Assembly: GCF_000577895.1 (NCBI RefSeq)
Contig: NZ_HG917868.1
Span: 1,178,001-1,242,000 of the forward strand
DNA length: 64,000 nucleotides
Reading direction: 5' to 3'
Source: Clostridium bornimense
GTDB taxonomy: Bacteria; Bacillota; Clostridia; Clostridiales; Clostridiaceae
Position numbers and translations under genes: made by a program. The notes under the pieces were generated by a model. It did no database searches and was not told the origin of the DNA. It was given only the letters and a program-made list of their open reading frames with translations. Below, piece after piece: positions 18,150 through 26,989 of the stretch. Each line of letters begins with the position of its first letter. The stretch's first letter is position 1.

Positions 18150-18584
18150 TTGGTGGCTAAGAAGGATTGTGAAAATAGAAGGAGTTTCTTTAGAGTAAAT
18201 TTAGATATACCAATGTGTAGTAAGTTAACTATACTATATGTTAATGGTAAAGAAGTTAGCAAAGGTTATACACCTATATGTATTGAAGATATTGGTGCTG
18301 GTGGAGTAAAATTTAAATCTAGATTAGATATACCGATAAATAATACAATAACTCTTGGAATAGATTTTTCTATATATGAAGAAGATCATTTAGTGCCAGC
18401 ATTGGTAGTCTGGAAAAAAGAATTATATGATGGACTTTTTGAATATGGATGTAAGTTTGATATATTAGAAGCAGAAAGGGAAAAATATATAGCTATATTT
18501 AACAAGTTTTCTGTTTCATGTAGTAAAAGTGTACAAAGTCCATATAAAGAATGTAATCCAAAGAGGTGCAAATTAGGGATTTAG
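18150..18584 (+). CDS. PilZ-domain protein
   Basis: A 144-residue PilZ protein, a predicted cyclic-di-GMP receptor. The binding motifs are RRSFFR (about 11-16, the RxxxR box) and DIGAGGVKF (about 50-58, the D/NxSxxG box, with Ala in the Ser position). The C-terminus carries a cysteine-rich tail (CSKSVQSPYKECNPKRC). The start is TTG 18150 or the adjacent GTG 18153; GGAAAGTGGG lies upstream. No motility or cellulose gene adjoins it, so the output is unknown. The Ser-to-Ala change leaves c-di-GMP binding uncertain. Confidence 0.85.
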   Translation: MVAKKDCENRRSFFRVNLDIPMCSKLTILYVNGKEVSKGYTPICIEDIGAGGVKFKSRLDIPINNTITLGIDFSIYEEDHLVPALVVWKKELYDGLFEYGCKFDILEAEREKYIAIFNKFSVSCSKSVQSPYKECNPKRCKLGI

Positions 18585-18700
18585 TTAATGGTGAGAATTT
18601 ATGTTGATGGCTATTATATATTGATTAAAGTGATAAAATGTAATATGATAAATTAAAGAATTTGCAATATGACTTTAATTTATGAATGGAGTAACAATTT

Positions 18701-19087
18701 ATGAAAAAACTTATTGATCAAATATTTAAATTTGGAATTATAGGAGCATTAGCTTTTGTTATTGATTACGGAATTATGATTTTACTTACAGAAGTATTTA
18801 ATGTAAATTACTTAATTTCTTCTGGAATTTCATTTACTATATCAGTTATATTCAATTACATATGCAGCATGAAATATGTATTCGTTGGTCGTGACGATAT
18901 GAGTAGAGAAAAGGAATTTATTATTTTTGTTATACTTAGTGTTATAGGATTAGGTATTAATCAAATAATAATGTGGTTGATGGTAGATAAATTAGGAATA
19001 TTCTATGCTATTGTTAAATTATTTGCAACAGCAGTAGTAATGGTGTGGAATTTTGTTACGAGAAAGATTTTTTTAGAAAAAAAATAA
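18701..19087 (+). CDS. GtrA family membrane protein
   Basis: A four-helix membrane protein of 128 residues (GtrA/DPMS-like; FGIIGALAFVIDYGIMILL at the start, NYICSMKYVF in the middle, WNFVTRKIFL at the end). GtrA proteins are thought to help move lipid-linked sugars across the membrane. It has a good GGAGTAA site before the ATG and is monocistronic, ending at a hairpin. Its substrate may relate to the surface-glycan genes 18 kb downstream, but nothing in the sequence proves a link. Confidence 0.88.
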   Translation: MKKLIDQIFKFGIIGALAFVIDYGIMILLTEVFNVNYLISSGISFTISVIFNYICSMKYVFVGRDDMSREKEFIIFVILSVIGLGINQIIMWLMVDKLGIFYAIVKLFATAVVMVWNFVTRKIFLEKK

Positions 19088-19110
19088 TTTTATAGTGATA
19101 TTTTTTATAA

Positions 19111-19143
19111 GAGGGTTATGTGATTAAATCAATAGCCCTCTTT
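19111..19143 (+). terminator. terminator after GtrA gene
   Basis: GAGGGTTAT (19111-19119) pairs with ATAGCCCTC (19132-19140), with one wobble, followed by a short T-run. Confidence 0.65.
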
Positions 19144-19242
19144 AATTATAGTTATCATTAGGATAGATTGGTATAATTAAGAAGATAATATGTTATAATG
19201 TAATTATAACAAGCTAGAATTATATTCAGGAGAGTAGATAAA

Positions 19243-20091
19243 ATGACAAAGAAAAATTTAAAAGAATACTTCTTAATAACTATTGGTATTATCTTAGTCG
19301 CTATATCAATAGAATATTTTTTTGCACCTAATAATTTAGCGGCTGGTGGAGTTACAGGATTAGCCATAGTTTTAAATTATTTATTTCCGTATATTGGAGT
19401 AGGAATACTAACATTAATAATTAATTTATTATTGTTTGCAGTGGCATTTGTAATTTTAGGAGGCAATTTTGGTAAAAAAAGCATATTTGCTACTATAGAG
19501 TTATCTGTAGTGATGTGGATAATAGAAGAGTTTTTAAATCCTTTCGCTATTACTTCAGATCTAATAATAGCGACAATCTTTGGAACGATAATTTCCGCTT
19601 TTGGAATGGCTATTGTGTTTAATAACAATTCTTCCACAGGAGGAACAGATATATTAGCTAAAGTCATGAATAAATTTTTACATATTAATATTGGAATATC
19701 ATTGTTAATTATAGACATTATAATTACTTTTTTTGCAGCAATAGTATTTGGATTGGATATAGGATTTTATTCTATGTTAAGTGTGATAATATTAGGTATA
19801 ACAATTGATAGATTTATAGATGGTTTTAATACTTCAAAAGAGATTATTGTAATGACTAAAAAGGAAAATGAAGTGAAAGATTTTATTATTAATGATCTTT
19901 CAAGAGGTTGTACATATTTAAAAGGAACTGGTTGTTATTCAGGGAAAGATATAAATGTAATTTATGCTATTTTAAGTAGAAATGAATTTATTAAATTAAA
20001 AAGATATATAAAAGATATTGATCATAAGGCATTTATAAGTGTTAGAGAGTCCCATGAAGTTCTAGGAGAAGGATTTAAGGAAATAGAGTAA
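19243..20091 (+). CDS. YitT family membrane protein
   Basis: A 282-residue protein with about five to six N-terminal membrane helices (YitT/DUF161) and a C-terminal cytoplasmic DUF2179 domain (about 200-280, with GCTYLKGTGCYSGKD and DHKAFISVRESHEVLGEGF). The motif GGVTGLAIVLNY near 33-44 and NNNSSTGGTDILAKV near 125-139 are family signatures. Function is unproven; export or small-molecule transport has been suggested. GGAGAG precedes the ATG, and a family-type terminator follows. Confidence 0.9.
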   Translation: MTKKNLKEYFLITIGIILVAISIEYFFAPNNLAAGGVTGLAIVLNYLFPYIGVGILTLIINLLLFAVAFVILGGNFGKKSIFATIELSVVMWIIEEFLNPFAITSDLIIATIFGTIISAFGMAIVFNNNSSTGGTDILAKVMNKFLHINIGISLLIIDIIITFFAAIVFGLDIGFYSMLSVIILGITIDRFIDGFNTSKEIIVMTKKENEVKDFIINDLSRGCTYLKGTGCYSGKDINVIYAILSRNEFIKLKRYIKDIDHKAFISVRESHEVLGEGFKEIE

Positions 20092-20126
20092 AGCTTATAA
20101 AAAAGGGCTGTTATGTGAATTAAAAA

Positions 20127-20176
20127 GAGGCTATCGTTCACAAATTCTTATTTGTTATTGTAATAGCCTCTTTTTA
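20127..20176 (+). terminator. terminator after yitT, hairpin-family copy C (inverted)
   Basis: GAGGCTAT (20127-20134) pairs with ATAGCCTC (20163-20170), followed by a T-run. Its reverse complement contains CAATAACAAATAAGAATTTGT, matching copies at 26180 and 53791, so this copy lies in the opposite orientation. It sits directly before the ybaK ribosome site. Confidence 0.8.
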
Positions 20177-20193
20177 TTAAAGGAGGGTGTAAG

Positions 20194-20667
20194 ATGCAAA
20201 AAACTAATGCCATGAGGTTTTTAGATAAGAATAAAATAAAGTATGATGTTCATCAATATAAGAGTGATGATGGACATATAGATGGTATTGCGGTGGCGAA
20301 CAAATTAAATCAAAATCCTAAGCAAGTGTTTAAAACTTTAGTGTCACAAGGAACCTCGAAGGAATTATATGTGTTTGTAATACCAGTGAATAATGAGTTA
20401 AATTTAAAAAAGGCAGCTCTAATTTCATCTGAAAAGAAAATAGAAATGTTACATGTGAAAGATATAAATAGATATACAGGGTATATAAGAGGTGGCTGTT
20501 CTCCTTTAGCAATGAAAAAGCAATATAAAACCTTTATTGATAATTCAGCAACAGAATTTGATACAATAATTTTTAGTGGTGGAAAGATAGGCATGCAAAT
20601 AGAGGCTAATGCGTTAGAAGTTGCAAAAGTTATAAATGCTGAATTTGCAGATCTAACTTCTAATTAA
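20194..20667 (+). CDS. ybaK: Cys-tRNA(Pro)/Cys-tRNA(Cys) deacylase YbaK
   Basis: A 157-residue YbaK/EbsC-type editing domain that hydrolyses misacylated Cys-tRNA(Pro). Signatures include VFKTLVSQG, the conserved lysine in LNLKKAAL, and RGGCSPLAMKK. AAAGGAGGGTG precedes the ATG, immediately after the hairpin at 20127-20176, so this gene either has its own start within that gap or receives read-through. No proline tRNA synthetase is nearby. Confidence 0.9.
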   Translation: MQKTNAMRFLDKNKIKYDVHQYKSDDGHIDGIAVANKLNQNPKQVFKTLVSQGTSKELYVFVIPVNNELNLKKAALISSEKKIEMLHVKDINRYTGYIRGGCSPLAMKKQYKTFIDNSATEFDTIIFSGGKIGMQIEANALEVAKVINAEFADLTSN

Positions 20668-20789
20668 TCCTATAAAAAAATGTTATATTAAATGGATAAT
20701 AATTATTATAAAATATCTATTGTATGTGATATTATTTTTGTAGTATCATTTTATATACAAAGGAACAATTAGTATTATAGGAGGATAAA

Positions 20790-21623
20790 ATGCTAAAAAT
20801 AGGATGTCATTTATCAACTACTAAGGGATTTACGAACATGGGAAAAGAGGCTCTAGAAATAGGGGCCAATACTTTTCAATTTTTTACACGCAATCCTAGA
20901 GGTGGTAAGGCGAAAGCGATAGAAGAGAAAGATATACAAGGTCTTATTAAGATAATAAATGAAAATAATTTTGCAAAAATATTAGCTCATGCACCATATA
21001 CATTAAATGGATGTTCAGCTGATGAAAACACTAGAAGATTTGCTATTGAAATGATGGCGGATGATTTAAAAAGAATGGAGTATTTACCAAATAATCTATA
21101 TAATTTTCATCCAGGATCTCATGTTAAGCAAGGGGTAGATGTAGGAATTAGTTATATAGTAGATATGCTTAATGAAGTTTTAATGCCAAATCAAACTACA
21201 AAAGTATTATTAGAAACTATGGCTGGAAAAGGAACTGAAGTAGGAAGAAATTTTGAAGAAATAGCCGAAATAATCAATAGAGTAGAATTGAAAAATCATA
21301 TGGGAGTATGTTTAGATACATGTCATATATATGATGCTGGATATGATATTGTTAATGATTTAGATAAGGTTTTGGAAGAATTTGATAAAATAATTGGATT
21401 AGATAGATTATATGCAATTCATTTAAATGATAGTAAGAATCCTTTTAAAAGTCATAAAGATAGACATGAAAAAATTGGAGCTGGATTTATAGGAATTGAT
21501 GCAGTAAAGAATATAATAAATCATCCTAAATTAAAGCATCTTCCATTTTTTTTAGAAACACCTAATGAGTTAGATGGTTATGCAAAAGAGATAGATTTAT
21601 TAAAAAGCATTTATGAAGAGTAA
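20790..21623 (+). CDS. nfo: deoxyribonuclease IV (apurinic endonuclease)
   Basis: An endonuclease IV of the xylose-isomerase-like TIM-barrel family, which cleaves 5' to abasic sites in base-excision repair. Zinc-binding residues lie in NFHPGSH (about 109-115), [13 protein letters not shown] (Glu, about 142-154), [14 protein letters not shown] (about 174-187) and [17 protein letters not shown] (about 212-228). It has 277 residues, normal length, with a strong AGGAGG. It is monocistronic, and a repeat element (21627-21803) follows directly. Confidence 0.95.
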   Translation: MLKIGCHLSTTKGFTNMGKEALEIGANTFQFFTRNPRGGKAKAIEEKDIQGLIKIINENNFAKILAHAPYTLNGCSADENTRRFAIEMMADDLKRMEYLPNNLYNFHPGSHVKQGVDVGISYIVDMLNEVLMPNQTTKVLLETMAGKGTEVGRNFEEIAEIINRVELKNHMGVCLDTCHIYDAGYDIVNDLDKVLEEFDKIIGLDRLYAIHLNDSKNPFKSHKDRHEKIGAGFIGIDAVKNIINHPKLKHLPFFLETPNELDGYAKEIDLLKSIYEE

Positions 21624-21626
21624 AAG

Positions 21627-21803
21627 GTTGGGGGCTGTCGCAAGAACGAATGAATTTTCGTGAGCGATGGCTTCTTTTATTATGGCACGTATAGAAAGCA
21701 CAGAGAGTAAGTGAAAATTTCTGGCGTCATCTACTTGTGTCTTGAGTTTTGTTATAGCAAACTTACTGAAGAAAGCTGCCACACTCTTCGTGTAACAGCT
21801 CAT
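21627..21803. repeat. degenerate dispersed repeat, short copy
   Basis: The left ~100 bp (GGGGGCTGTCGCAAG..., then TTTTATTATGGCAC) and right ~60 bp (around ACTCTTCGTGTAACAGCTC) resemble the two ends of the element at 26246-26640; the middle is missing here. The first 50 bp also fold as a hairpin (GGCTGTCGC with GCGATGGCT) that can terminate nfo. The ends are weakly inverted-repeat-like. Confidence 0.55.
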
Positions 21804-21822
21804 TTTAAATTTACTATTTAGT

Positions 21823-24444
21823 TTATACTAGAGTCATAGCTTTTATTATGTTAATAACGGATATTAATATATCTTTAAAGTCTTCATGAAAGTGGCTAGG
21901 TATGCTAGTTATCGATATAGGATTTTCATTAATAATAATGTTTTTTTCATCTACATCAAAAGAATTAATATCTTTATAAAAAATAAAGTTACAACTTGAC
22001 CATGGGTTCTTCCAATATATCGCTTTATTAGTTAAAAAGATGTTTTCTCTAGAACCATTCAATTTGATATTATCAAATAAAAAATATCCTTGTTCTTCGA
22101 TGCTATCATCTATATATAATTCAGTGGCAGCAGCAAATTTCTTTTTGCTATGTTCATTTTCATTAAAAGTAAATATCATGGCACGAATTTTAGTATTACA
22201 AATATCATTAAGAAGTTTTGATATATTTAAGTCTATAGATTTAGTATAATCAATTTCGAATTTGTAAGAGCTATCAATATCATAATTAAATAACTTGTTC
22301 AATTTTAATTGATTTATAAGTGGTTTTCGTACATGAGGATCTATTCCAATTTCAATACGCAATCTATAAAGCAATAATTCTAATGAGTTTTTAAAATTAA
22401 ATCTATCACTTATAGGAATAGAGTTATATTCTATTTCTATATCATTAACTAATAATTTATCATTAATAAAGCTTATTTTATTTATTGAGTTTATATCGAT
22501 TTTTATAAAGTTTTTCATAAAAGGTTTGTAGTATAAGGCTTTATTAGTAACGACAAATCCATCTTTTCCAGTATTAAATGCAGTGCTGTCATAAAGAATT
22601 AGAGGAATTTCATCTTTTATATTAGCGTAACAGTTAATAGCATTTTCAAGTTTGATTTTATTGGAATCGTCAATTGATGGAAACATTTTTATTAGTTTAT
22701 TTGAATTAAATGTAGATATAATTGCTTCTAGATCTTTATTTAAATTTCCAGTCAAAGATCCTTTTATCTTATGATATAATCTGTTCTTAAATAATTTATT
22801 TTCTAATATTAATGTTGTTTCACCAAAACAAGGATTTAGATTATTGCCATTACCTAAATATTGATATCTTAAATTAAGTATATCTTTTAGATTATATCCG
22901 TTATACAATTTTATATATTTTATCATATAAATAATATATTCTACAAATTGCAGAAATAAATCTCTTTCATTTACTGGAATCATTGAGATAACAGTACTTT
23001 CATTGTTGAAGTATATTTCATTGTTATCTATCTTTATATTGGTGATATTCATAATATTCATTGCTATGTTCTCTTTATAATTATTAGTAAAATATATATA
23101 TTCTGTTGATATCAACAATCCTTCTAATATTTGACAATTTGAATTTTCTTCATAAAGTATTAGTGGAATATCACTATTAAAATATGCAAAGTTTTCAAAT
23201 GCCTGAAAAACTTTTTCTTTTATACTGTCAGTTATTGATTCATATATATAAAAAGTATTGTTAAATGGGTGAAAATCTAAAGAAGATTTAATATTTTTAA
23301 ATAAATGTTTACTGAACTTGAATTTTAATTCGTTGTAAAAGACATTATTTTTAAGGTCTTTTTCAAAAATTTTAGCAGCGTTTTCATAAATAGAAAAAAT
23401 TTCATTATTATAATTAATTTTTATTAATGCTTTTTCTCGAGCTTTATGATAGTCTATAAAGAAATATTCAGCATAATTTTTTAGATTGTATATTCCATCA
23501 AGACTATGAATCATAGCCAAAGTATAATAATCTTCGTTTAGTGGGTATTCAATAAGCATTTCCACTATCTTATCTAAAATAATATTTTCAGTATAATAAT
23601 CATTTTTTAAATTTTTATATATTTCAATTGAATGTTTTTTATTATTTTCATTAAAAAGGCAAGGGATTTTTTCTCCGTATATTTCAAAAGATACTTTTCT
23701 AATTGCTAATTTAAAGTTCAAAATATCTTGAGATATATTATCACATAAATTATTTATAAAATCTGGATTTGAGTAGAGTTTCTTTAATTCCCATTCACCT
23801 TGAGTTACTGTTTTTATATTATCTATAGCTATAGCTACATTATTCATTCTACGTGAAATAGCTTTTTTTGTAACAGTAGTTATTGTTCCATTATTTAAGC
23901 TATTTTTAAGAGTATTAGTTAAACTATTAAATCTTTGTTGTAAAAGATTTAATTTTTTAAATTTATCCAAATCTATTATATTTTTGGTAGCCTTTTCTAC
24001 TTCTAGATATTTATCCTTTAATTCAAGTATTTCTGTTAAGAATGATGTGCAATTTTCTTTTATAACAGGCATTATACAATCATAAAAATTATTATATTTA
24101 AAGTTTTTACCAAAAATTTCAGCTGTCTTAATAGCATCATTAATGAAAGGCATTATACTATTTTCGCAAAAATTTATTAATCCTAAAATATCTGTATAAT
24201 CTTTATTGTAGCTGTTCATAAGGAGGTTTTTAGCATCATCTGCTAATTTATCATAATACATTTCAAAGTATAGATATTCTTTAGTAAAAGGGTGTAAGAG
24301 AACTTTTTTGTTTCCAATGGGAAATATAATGTGGTTATGTGCAACATCAAGTATATATCCATTAGAGTCAGTAATTTCATTGTTATCATATGGATATTCT
24401 TTTGTTTTTTCTAATTGTAATAAATCTTGTTTATCGAATGCCAT
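21823..24444 (-). CDS. unrecognised 873-residue protein with three PH-like repeats
   Basis: I do not recognise this protein as a named family. Residues 1-420 are mostly helical and charged, with no signal peptide or membrane segment. After that, three related segments of about 80 residues recur at about 426-506, 613-696 and 780-868. Each has a pattern like IPLILY...G-hhhTNKALYY...I.I..IN.I......I.VN...I...SIP...R..F...hE.hhY.h, reminiscent of bacterial PH (bPH/GRAM-like) domains. The third is preceded by an insert. It is a single gene with its own ribosome site (GGAGG) and is AT-rich like its neighbours. A cytoplasmic, perhaps membrane- or peptide-binding scaffold is an inference from the repeats only. 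Confidence 0.8.
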   Translation of the reverse strand: MAFDKQDLLQLEKTKEYPYDNNEITDSNGYILDVAHNHIIFPIGNKKVLLHPFTKEYLYFEMYYDKLADDAKNLLMNSYNKDYTDILGLINFCENSIMPFINDAIKTAEIFGKNFKYNNFYDCIMPVIKENCTSFLTEILELKDKYLEVEKATKNIIDLDKFKKLNLLQQRFNSLTNTLKNSLNNGTITTVTKKAISRRMNNVAIAIDNIKTVTQGEWELKKLYSNPDFINNLCDNISQDILNFKLAIRKVSFEIYGEKIPCLFNENNKKHSIEIYKNLKNDYYTENIILDKIVEMLIEYPLNEDYYTLAMIHSLDGIYNLKNYAEYFFIDYHKAREKALIKINYNNEIFSIYENAAKIFEKDLKNNVFYNELKFKFSKHLFKNIKSSLDFHPFNNTFYIYESITDSIKEKVFQAFENFAYFNSDIPLILYEENSNCQILEGLLISTEYIYFTNNYKENIAMNIMNITNIKIDNNEIYFNNESTVISMIPVNERDLFLQFVEYIIYMIKYIKLYNGYNLKDILNLRYQYLGNGNNLNPCFGETTLILENKLFKNRLYHKIKGSLTGNLNKDLEAIISTFNSNKLIKMFPSIDDSNKIKLENAINCYANIKDEIPLILYDSTAFNTGKDGFVVTNKALYYKPFMKNFIKIDINSINKISFINDKLLVNDIEIEYNSIPISDRFNFKNSLELLLYRLRIEIGIDPHVRKPLINQLKLNKLFNYDIDSSYKFEIDYTKSIDLNISKLLNDICNTKIRAMIFTFNENEHSKKKFAAATELYIDDSIEEQGYFLFDNIKLNGSRENIFLTNKAIYWKNPWSSCNFIFYKDINSFDVDEKNIIINENPISITSIPSHFHEDFKDILISVINIIKAMTLV

Positions 24445-24619
24445 TTTGATCCTCCATTTTGAAAATATAAACTCACACTATATATTATATATAAAAATAC
24501 ATAAAATGGTACAATATTTTGTAAAAAAATAGATTTTTATGTAGAAAAGTATAAATAATATAAATTCTCAATGATATATTAACAAAATGTAAAGAAAATG
24601 AATAAATTGAAATTAGTTC

Positions 24620-24649
24620 TTGTAATTTTCACTGAAAGATATGTATAAT
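24620..24649 (+). promoter_or_regulatory. promoter of the GNAT gene at 24693
   Basis: TTGTAA (24620-24625) and TATAAT (24644-24649) with 18-bp spacing, 43 bp before the start codon. Confidence 0.55.
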
Positions 24650-24692
24650 AGTAATAAGTAAATGTTTTCATTTGTTTAAAGGGGGATAAATT

Positions 24693-25193
24693 ATGAGGAA
24701 TATTAGAATTTTATATGTATGTACAGAAGATGAAATAAAGAAGGTGGAAGATATAGCAACAAATGTTTGGAATGAACATTATATATCTATAATTGAAAAA
24801 GAACAAATTGAATATATGGTTAGTAAATTTCAATCTCGTGATGCTATAAAAAGACAAATAAAAAATGATGGTTATAAATATTGTATATTAAATTTTAAAG
24901 GATCCAATGTTGGATATATAGCTTTTAAAAAAGAAGGAAATCAAATATATCTTAGTAAATTATATGTTGAGAAAGAGTATCGTAACAATGGTATAGCTGA
25001 GATTGCTATAAAGCATTTATTGCATATATGTGATAGAGATGGACTAGAAAAAATATGGTTGAATGTGAATAAGAAAAATTGTAAATCTATAGAAATTTAT
25101 GAGAAGATGGGATTTGTTAAGACAGCAGAGAAAGTAACAAATATAGGTTCTGGGTATATAATGGATGATTATATAATGGAGAAAGCTGTATAG
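24693..25193 (+). CDS. GNAT family N-acetyltransferase
   Basis: A 166-residue GNAT acetyltransferase. The acetyl-CoA-binding motif A is LYVEKEYRNNGIAEIAIKHLL (about 90-110), with the R/Q-x-x-G-x-A loop as YRNNGIA; motif B, NVNKKNCKSIEIYEKMGF, follows. The substrate is not predictable. AAAGGGGG precedes the ATG. It is a single-gene unit with its own promoter and a terminator at 25251-25290. Confidence 0.88.
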   Translation: MRNIRILYVCTEDEIKKVEDIATNVWNEHYISIIEKEQIEYMVSKFQSRDAIKRQIKNDGYKYCILNFKGSNVGYIAFKKEGNQIYLSKLYVEKEYRNNGIAEIAIKHLLHICDRDGLEKIWLNVNKKNCKSIEIYEKMGFVKTAEKVTNIGSGYIMDDYIMEKAV

Positions 25194-25250
25194 GTTAGTG
25201 AAAATAGTGAATATATTACTTCTTACTTAATTCATTATAAAAATAGGTTT

Positions 25251-25290
25251 GATGCACAATGATAATTTAATTTATTGTGCATCATTTTTT
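25251..25290 (+). terminator. terminator after GNAT gene
   Basis: GATGCACAAT (25251-25260) pairs with ATTGTGCATC (25274-25283), followed by ATTTTTT. Confidence 0.88.
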
Positions 25291-25369
25291 ATGGAATAAA
25301 ATATTGTTGATGATGAGTAATAAATTTTATATAATTTTCATAGAATTGCTTTGTAAGGTGGAATAGATT

Positions 25370-25867
25370 ATGAATGATATTCAATTTAGAAGTGTAAAAT
25401 TAGAAGATTTACATAGATTAAAAAATATATATACATATTATATAGAAAATTCTACTGCTACTTTTCATATTAATAAAATTTCTGATGATGAAATGAAGAA
25501 GATATTGTTCAGTGAAGATAATCTATATGAGAGTTTTGTAATAATGGATGGGAATAAGATCATAGGATATGTACTGCTAGCTCCATATAGTAAAAGGGAG
25601 GCATTTAGAATAAGTGCAGAGGTAACTATTTATTTAGATAATAATGTAACTAGTAAAGGCATAGGATATATAGCATTAGAATTTATTGAAGAAGTTGCTA
25701 GGAAGAAAGGAATAAGAACACTTTTATCTCTTATATGTGGTGAAAATTATAAAAGTGTAAAATTGTTTGAAAAAGCGGGATTTTACAAGTGTGCTCATAT
25801 GAAGAATGTTGGTAAAAAGTTTGATAGAATATTAGATTTACTTATTTATGAAAAAGAATTACTATAA
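25370..25867 (+). CDS. GNAT acetyltransferase, phosphinothricin-acetyltransferase-like
   Basis: A 165-residue GNAT protein closest in layout to the PAT/YncA group: FRSVKLEDLHRLKNIYTYYIENSTATF at the N-terminus, AEVTIYLDNNVTSKGIG (motif A, Q/RxxGxG as SKGIG), then ENYKSVKLFEKAGF (motif B). Such enzymes acetylate amino groups of small molecules, including methionine derivatives; the actual substrate is unknown. It has an AAGGTGG ribosome site and no co-directional partner in an operon. It is only weakly similar to the GNAT 177 bp upstream. Confidence 0.87.
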   Translation: MNDIQFRSVKLEDLHRLKNIYTYYIENSTATFHINKISDDEMKKILFSEDNLYESFVIMDGNKIIGYVLLAPYSKREAFRISAEVTIYLDNNVTSKGIGYIALEFIEEVARKKGIRTLLSLICGENYKSVKLFEKAGFYKCAHMKNVGKKFDRILDLLIYEKELL

Positions 25868-25879
25868 TAGTTTATTAAA

Positions 25880-25908
25880 TTGACAATTTAATTTTACATT
25901 GTTATATT
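25880..25908 (+). promoter_or_regulatory. promoter of the glutaredoxin gene
   Basis: TTGACA (25880-25885) and TATATT (25903-25908) with ideal 17-bp spacing. Confidence 0.75.
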
Positions 25909-25945
25909 TAAATATAACTAAATTAAAATTAAAGGAGATTTACAT

Positions 25946-26173
25946 ATGATAAAAATTTATTCTACATCTTGGTGTCCAGCATGTATAAAGGCAAAAAAAT
26001 TCTTTGATATGAAAGGATGGGAATATACAGAAATAAACGTGGCAGATGCTCATGAGGATAGAGAAGAGGTAATGAAGGTATCAGGGCAAAGGACTGTACC
26101 AGTTATTGATATAGATGGAGAAATAATTGTAGGATTTGATAAAACAGCTATAGAAACTGCAATGAATAAATAG
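25946..26173 (+). CDS. glutaredoxin-like protein
   Basis: A 75-residue thioredoxin-fold protein of the glutaredoxin/NrdH type. The active site is WCPAC (residues 9-13), the cis-proline lies in RTVPVIDID (about 50-58), and a GFDKT C-terminal loop follows. It probably reduces disulfides in small cytoplasmic targets; in a clostridium without glutathione, thioredoxin reductase or another flavoprotein would be the likely reductant, which is inference. AAAGGAG is well placed. It ends at the hairpin at 26180-26228. Confidence 0.92.
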   Translation: MIKIYSTSWCPACIKAKKFFDMKGWEYTEINVADAHEDREEVMKVSGQRTVPVIDIDGEIIVGFDKTAIETAMNK

Positions 26174-26179
26174 AAAACG

Positions 26180-26228
26180 AGGCTCTCGCAATAACAAATG
26201 AAAGTTTGTAGGCGAGAGCCTTTTTTTA
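26180..26228 (+). terminator. terminator after glutaredoxin, hairpin-family copy E
   Basis: AGGCTCTCGC (26180-26189) pairs with GCGAGAGCCT (26212-26221), with an inner ACAAA/TTTGT stem and then seven T. It is nearly identical to 53791-53837; the differences in the outer stem are compensatory. Confidence 0.92.
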
Positions 26229-26245
26229 TTCATAATTTGTAATTA

Positions 26246-26640
26246 AGGTGGGGGTTGTCGTAATAACCAATGAATTTTCGTGAGAGATAGTTCATTTTAT
26301 CATGGCACAGGTTAGAAGGAACAGGGCAAAAATAAGGTGAAAATTCTTATTTGGGAAGAATTTTATTATAGTCCCGCGGACGGCAAAGTGCTTTAATATT
26401 TATTATAAATACAAAAACTATAGTATAATTCGTAATCTACGATTCATGAAAGTGCAACCTTCATAAGCTTTCTTTAACGACTTTTATATTAACTATAATC
26501 TAAGTAAAAGAAATAGTATAACTTATAATATTCAACTTAACACTTAAAATTTCATCTATACCTTGTTCTTTGTGCTTTACTTTTTATCCATCAAACTTAA
26601 TGAGAAAAGCTAACAAACTCTTCGGGTAATATCTCTTTGA
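26246..26640. repeat. degenerate dispersed repeat, long copy
   Basis: Both ends resemble 21627-21803. The interior carries TATTATAGTCCCGCGGAC (26365-26382), which matches the reverse complement of 54068-54085 in the MITE-like element at 17 of 18 bases, and a neighbouring hairpin AAAATTCTT/AAGAATTTT at the position of that element's stable stem. No convincing ORF occurs here. The stretch to 26990 is otherwise non-coding. Confidence 0.6.
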
Positions 26641-26746
26641 ATTATAGATATCATTGAGATTTATTTTACAATTGAAATTATAATGCTGTTTTACATGGAG
26701 TAACAAAATTGATTTTTTATTACGTTTAAGAATAAAAAACAGCCTT

Positions 26747-26795
26747 TTACGACGATACTTCAATACGTTACGACAAAAAACTATACATTTACGAC
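26747..26795 (+). promoter_or_regulatory. three TTACGAC repeats at exact 21-bp spacing
   Basis: TTACGAC starts at 26747, 26768 and 26789, with partly shared flanks (the last two are followed by AAAAA). A 21-bp period means two helical turns, so a protein could bind the same DNA face. The array lies about 200 bp before the large adhesin gene. The binding protein is unknown; LytTR-type response regulators use direct repeats of similar period, but the motif does not clearly match theirs. Confidence 0.5.
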
Positions 26796-26989
26796 AAAAA
26801 TAGAGACATTCTCCTAAAAAATTAATATAATTTAAGAAAAAGTAAATTGTAAAATTTATAATTCTATTTGGATGAGTTATGTGTTGCATTATGTAAAATG
26901 AGAAAAAAATATGACGACGTATTTTCCAATTACAACATGAAATTTAAGACTCATTTGGTGTAATATCATAATTAATAGGGGGAAAGTTT

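Noticed and set aside
26584-26889. A 101-codon minus-strand frame in the 26.2-27.0 kb gap
   Set aside because: It reads through the TTACGAC repeats and a degenerate repeat end, has low-complexity cysteine/arginine clusters produced by those repeats, and lacks a ribosome site.
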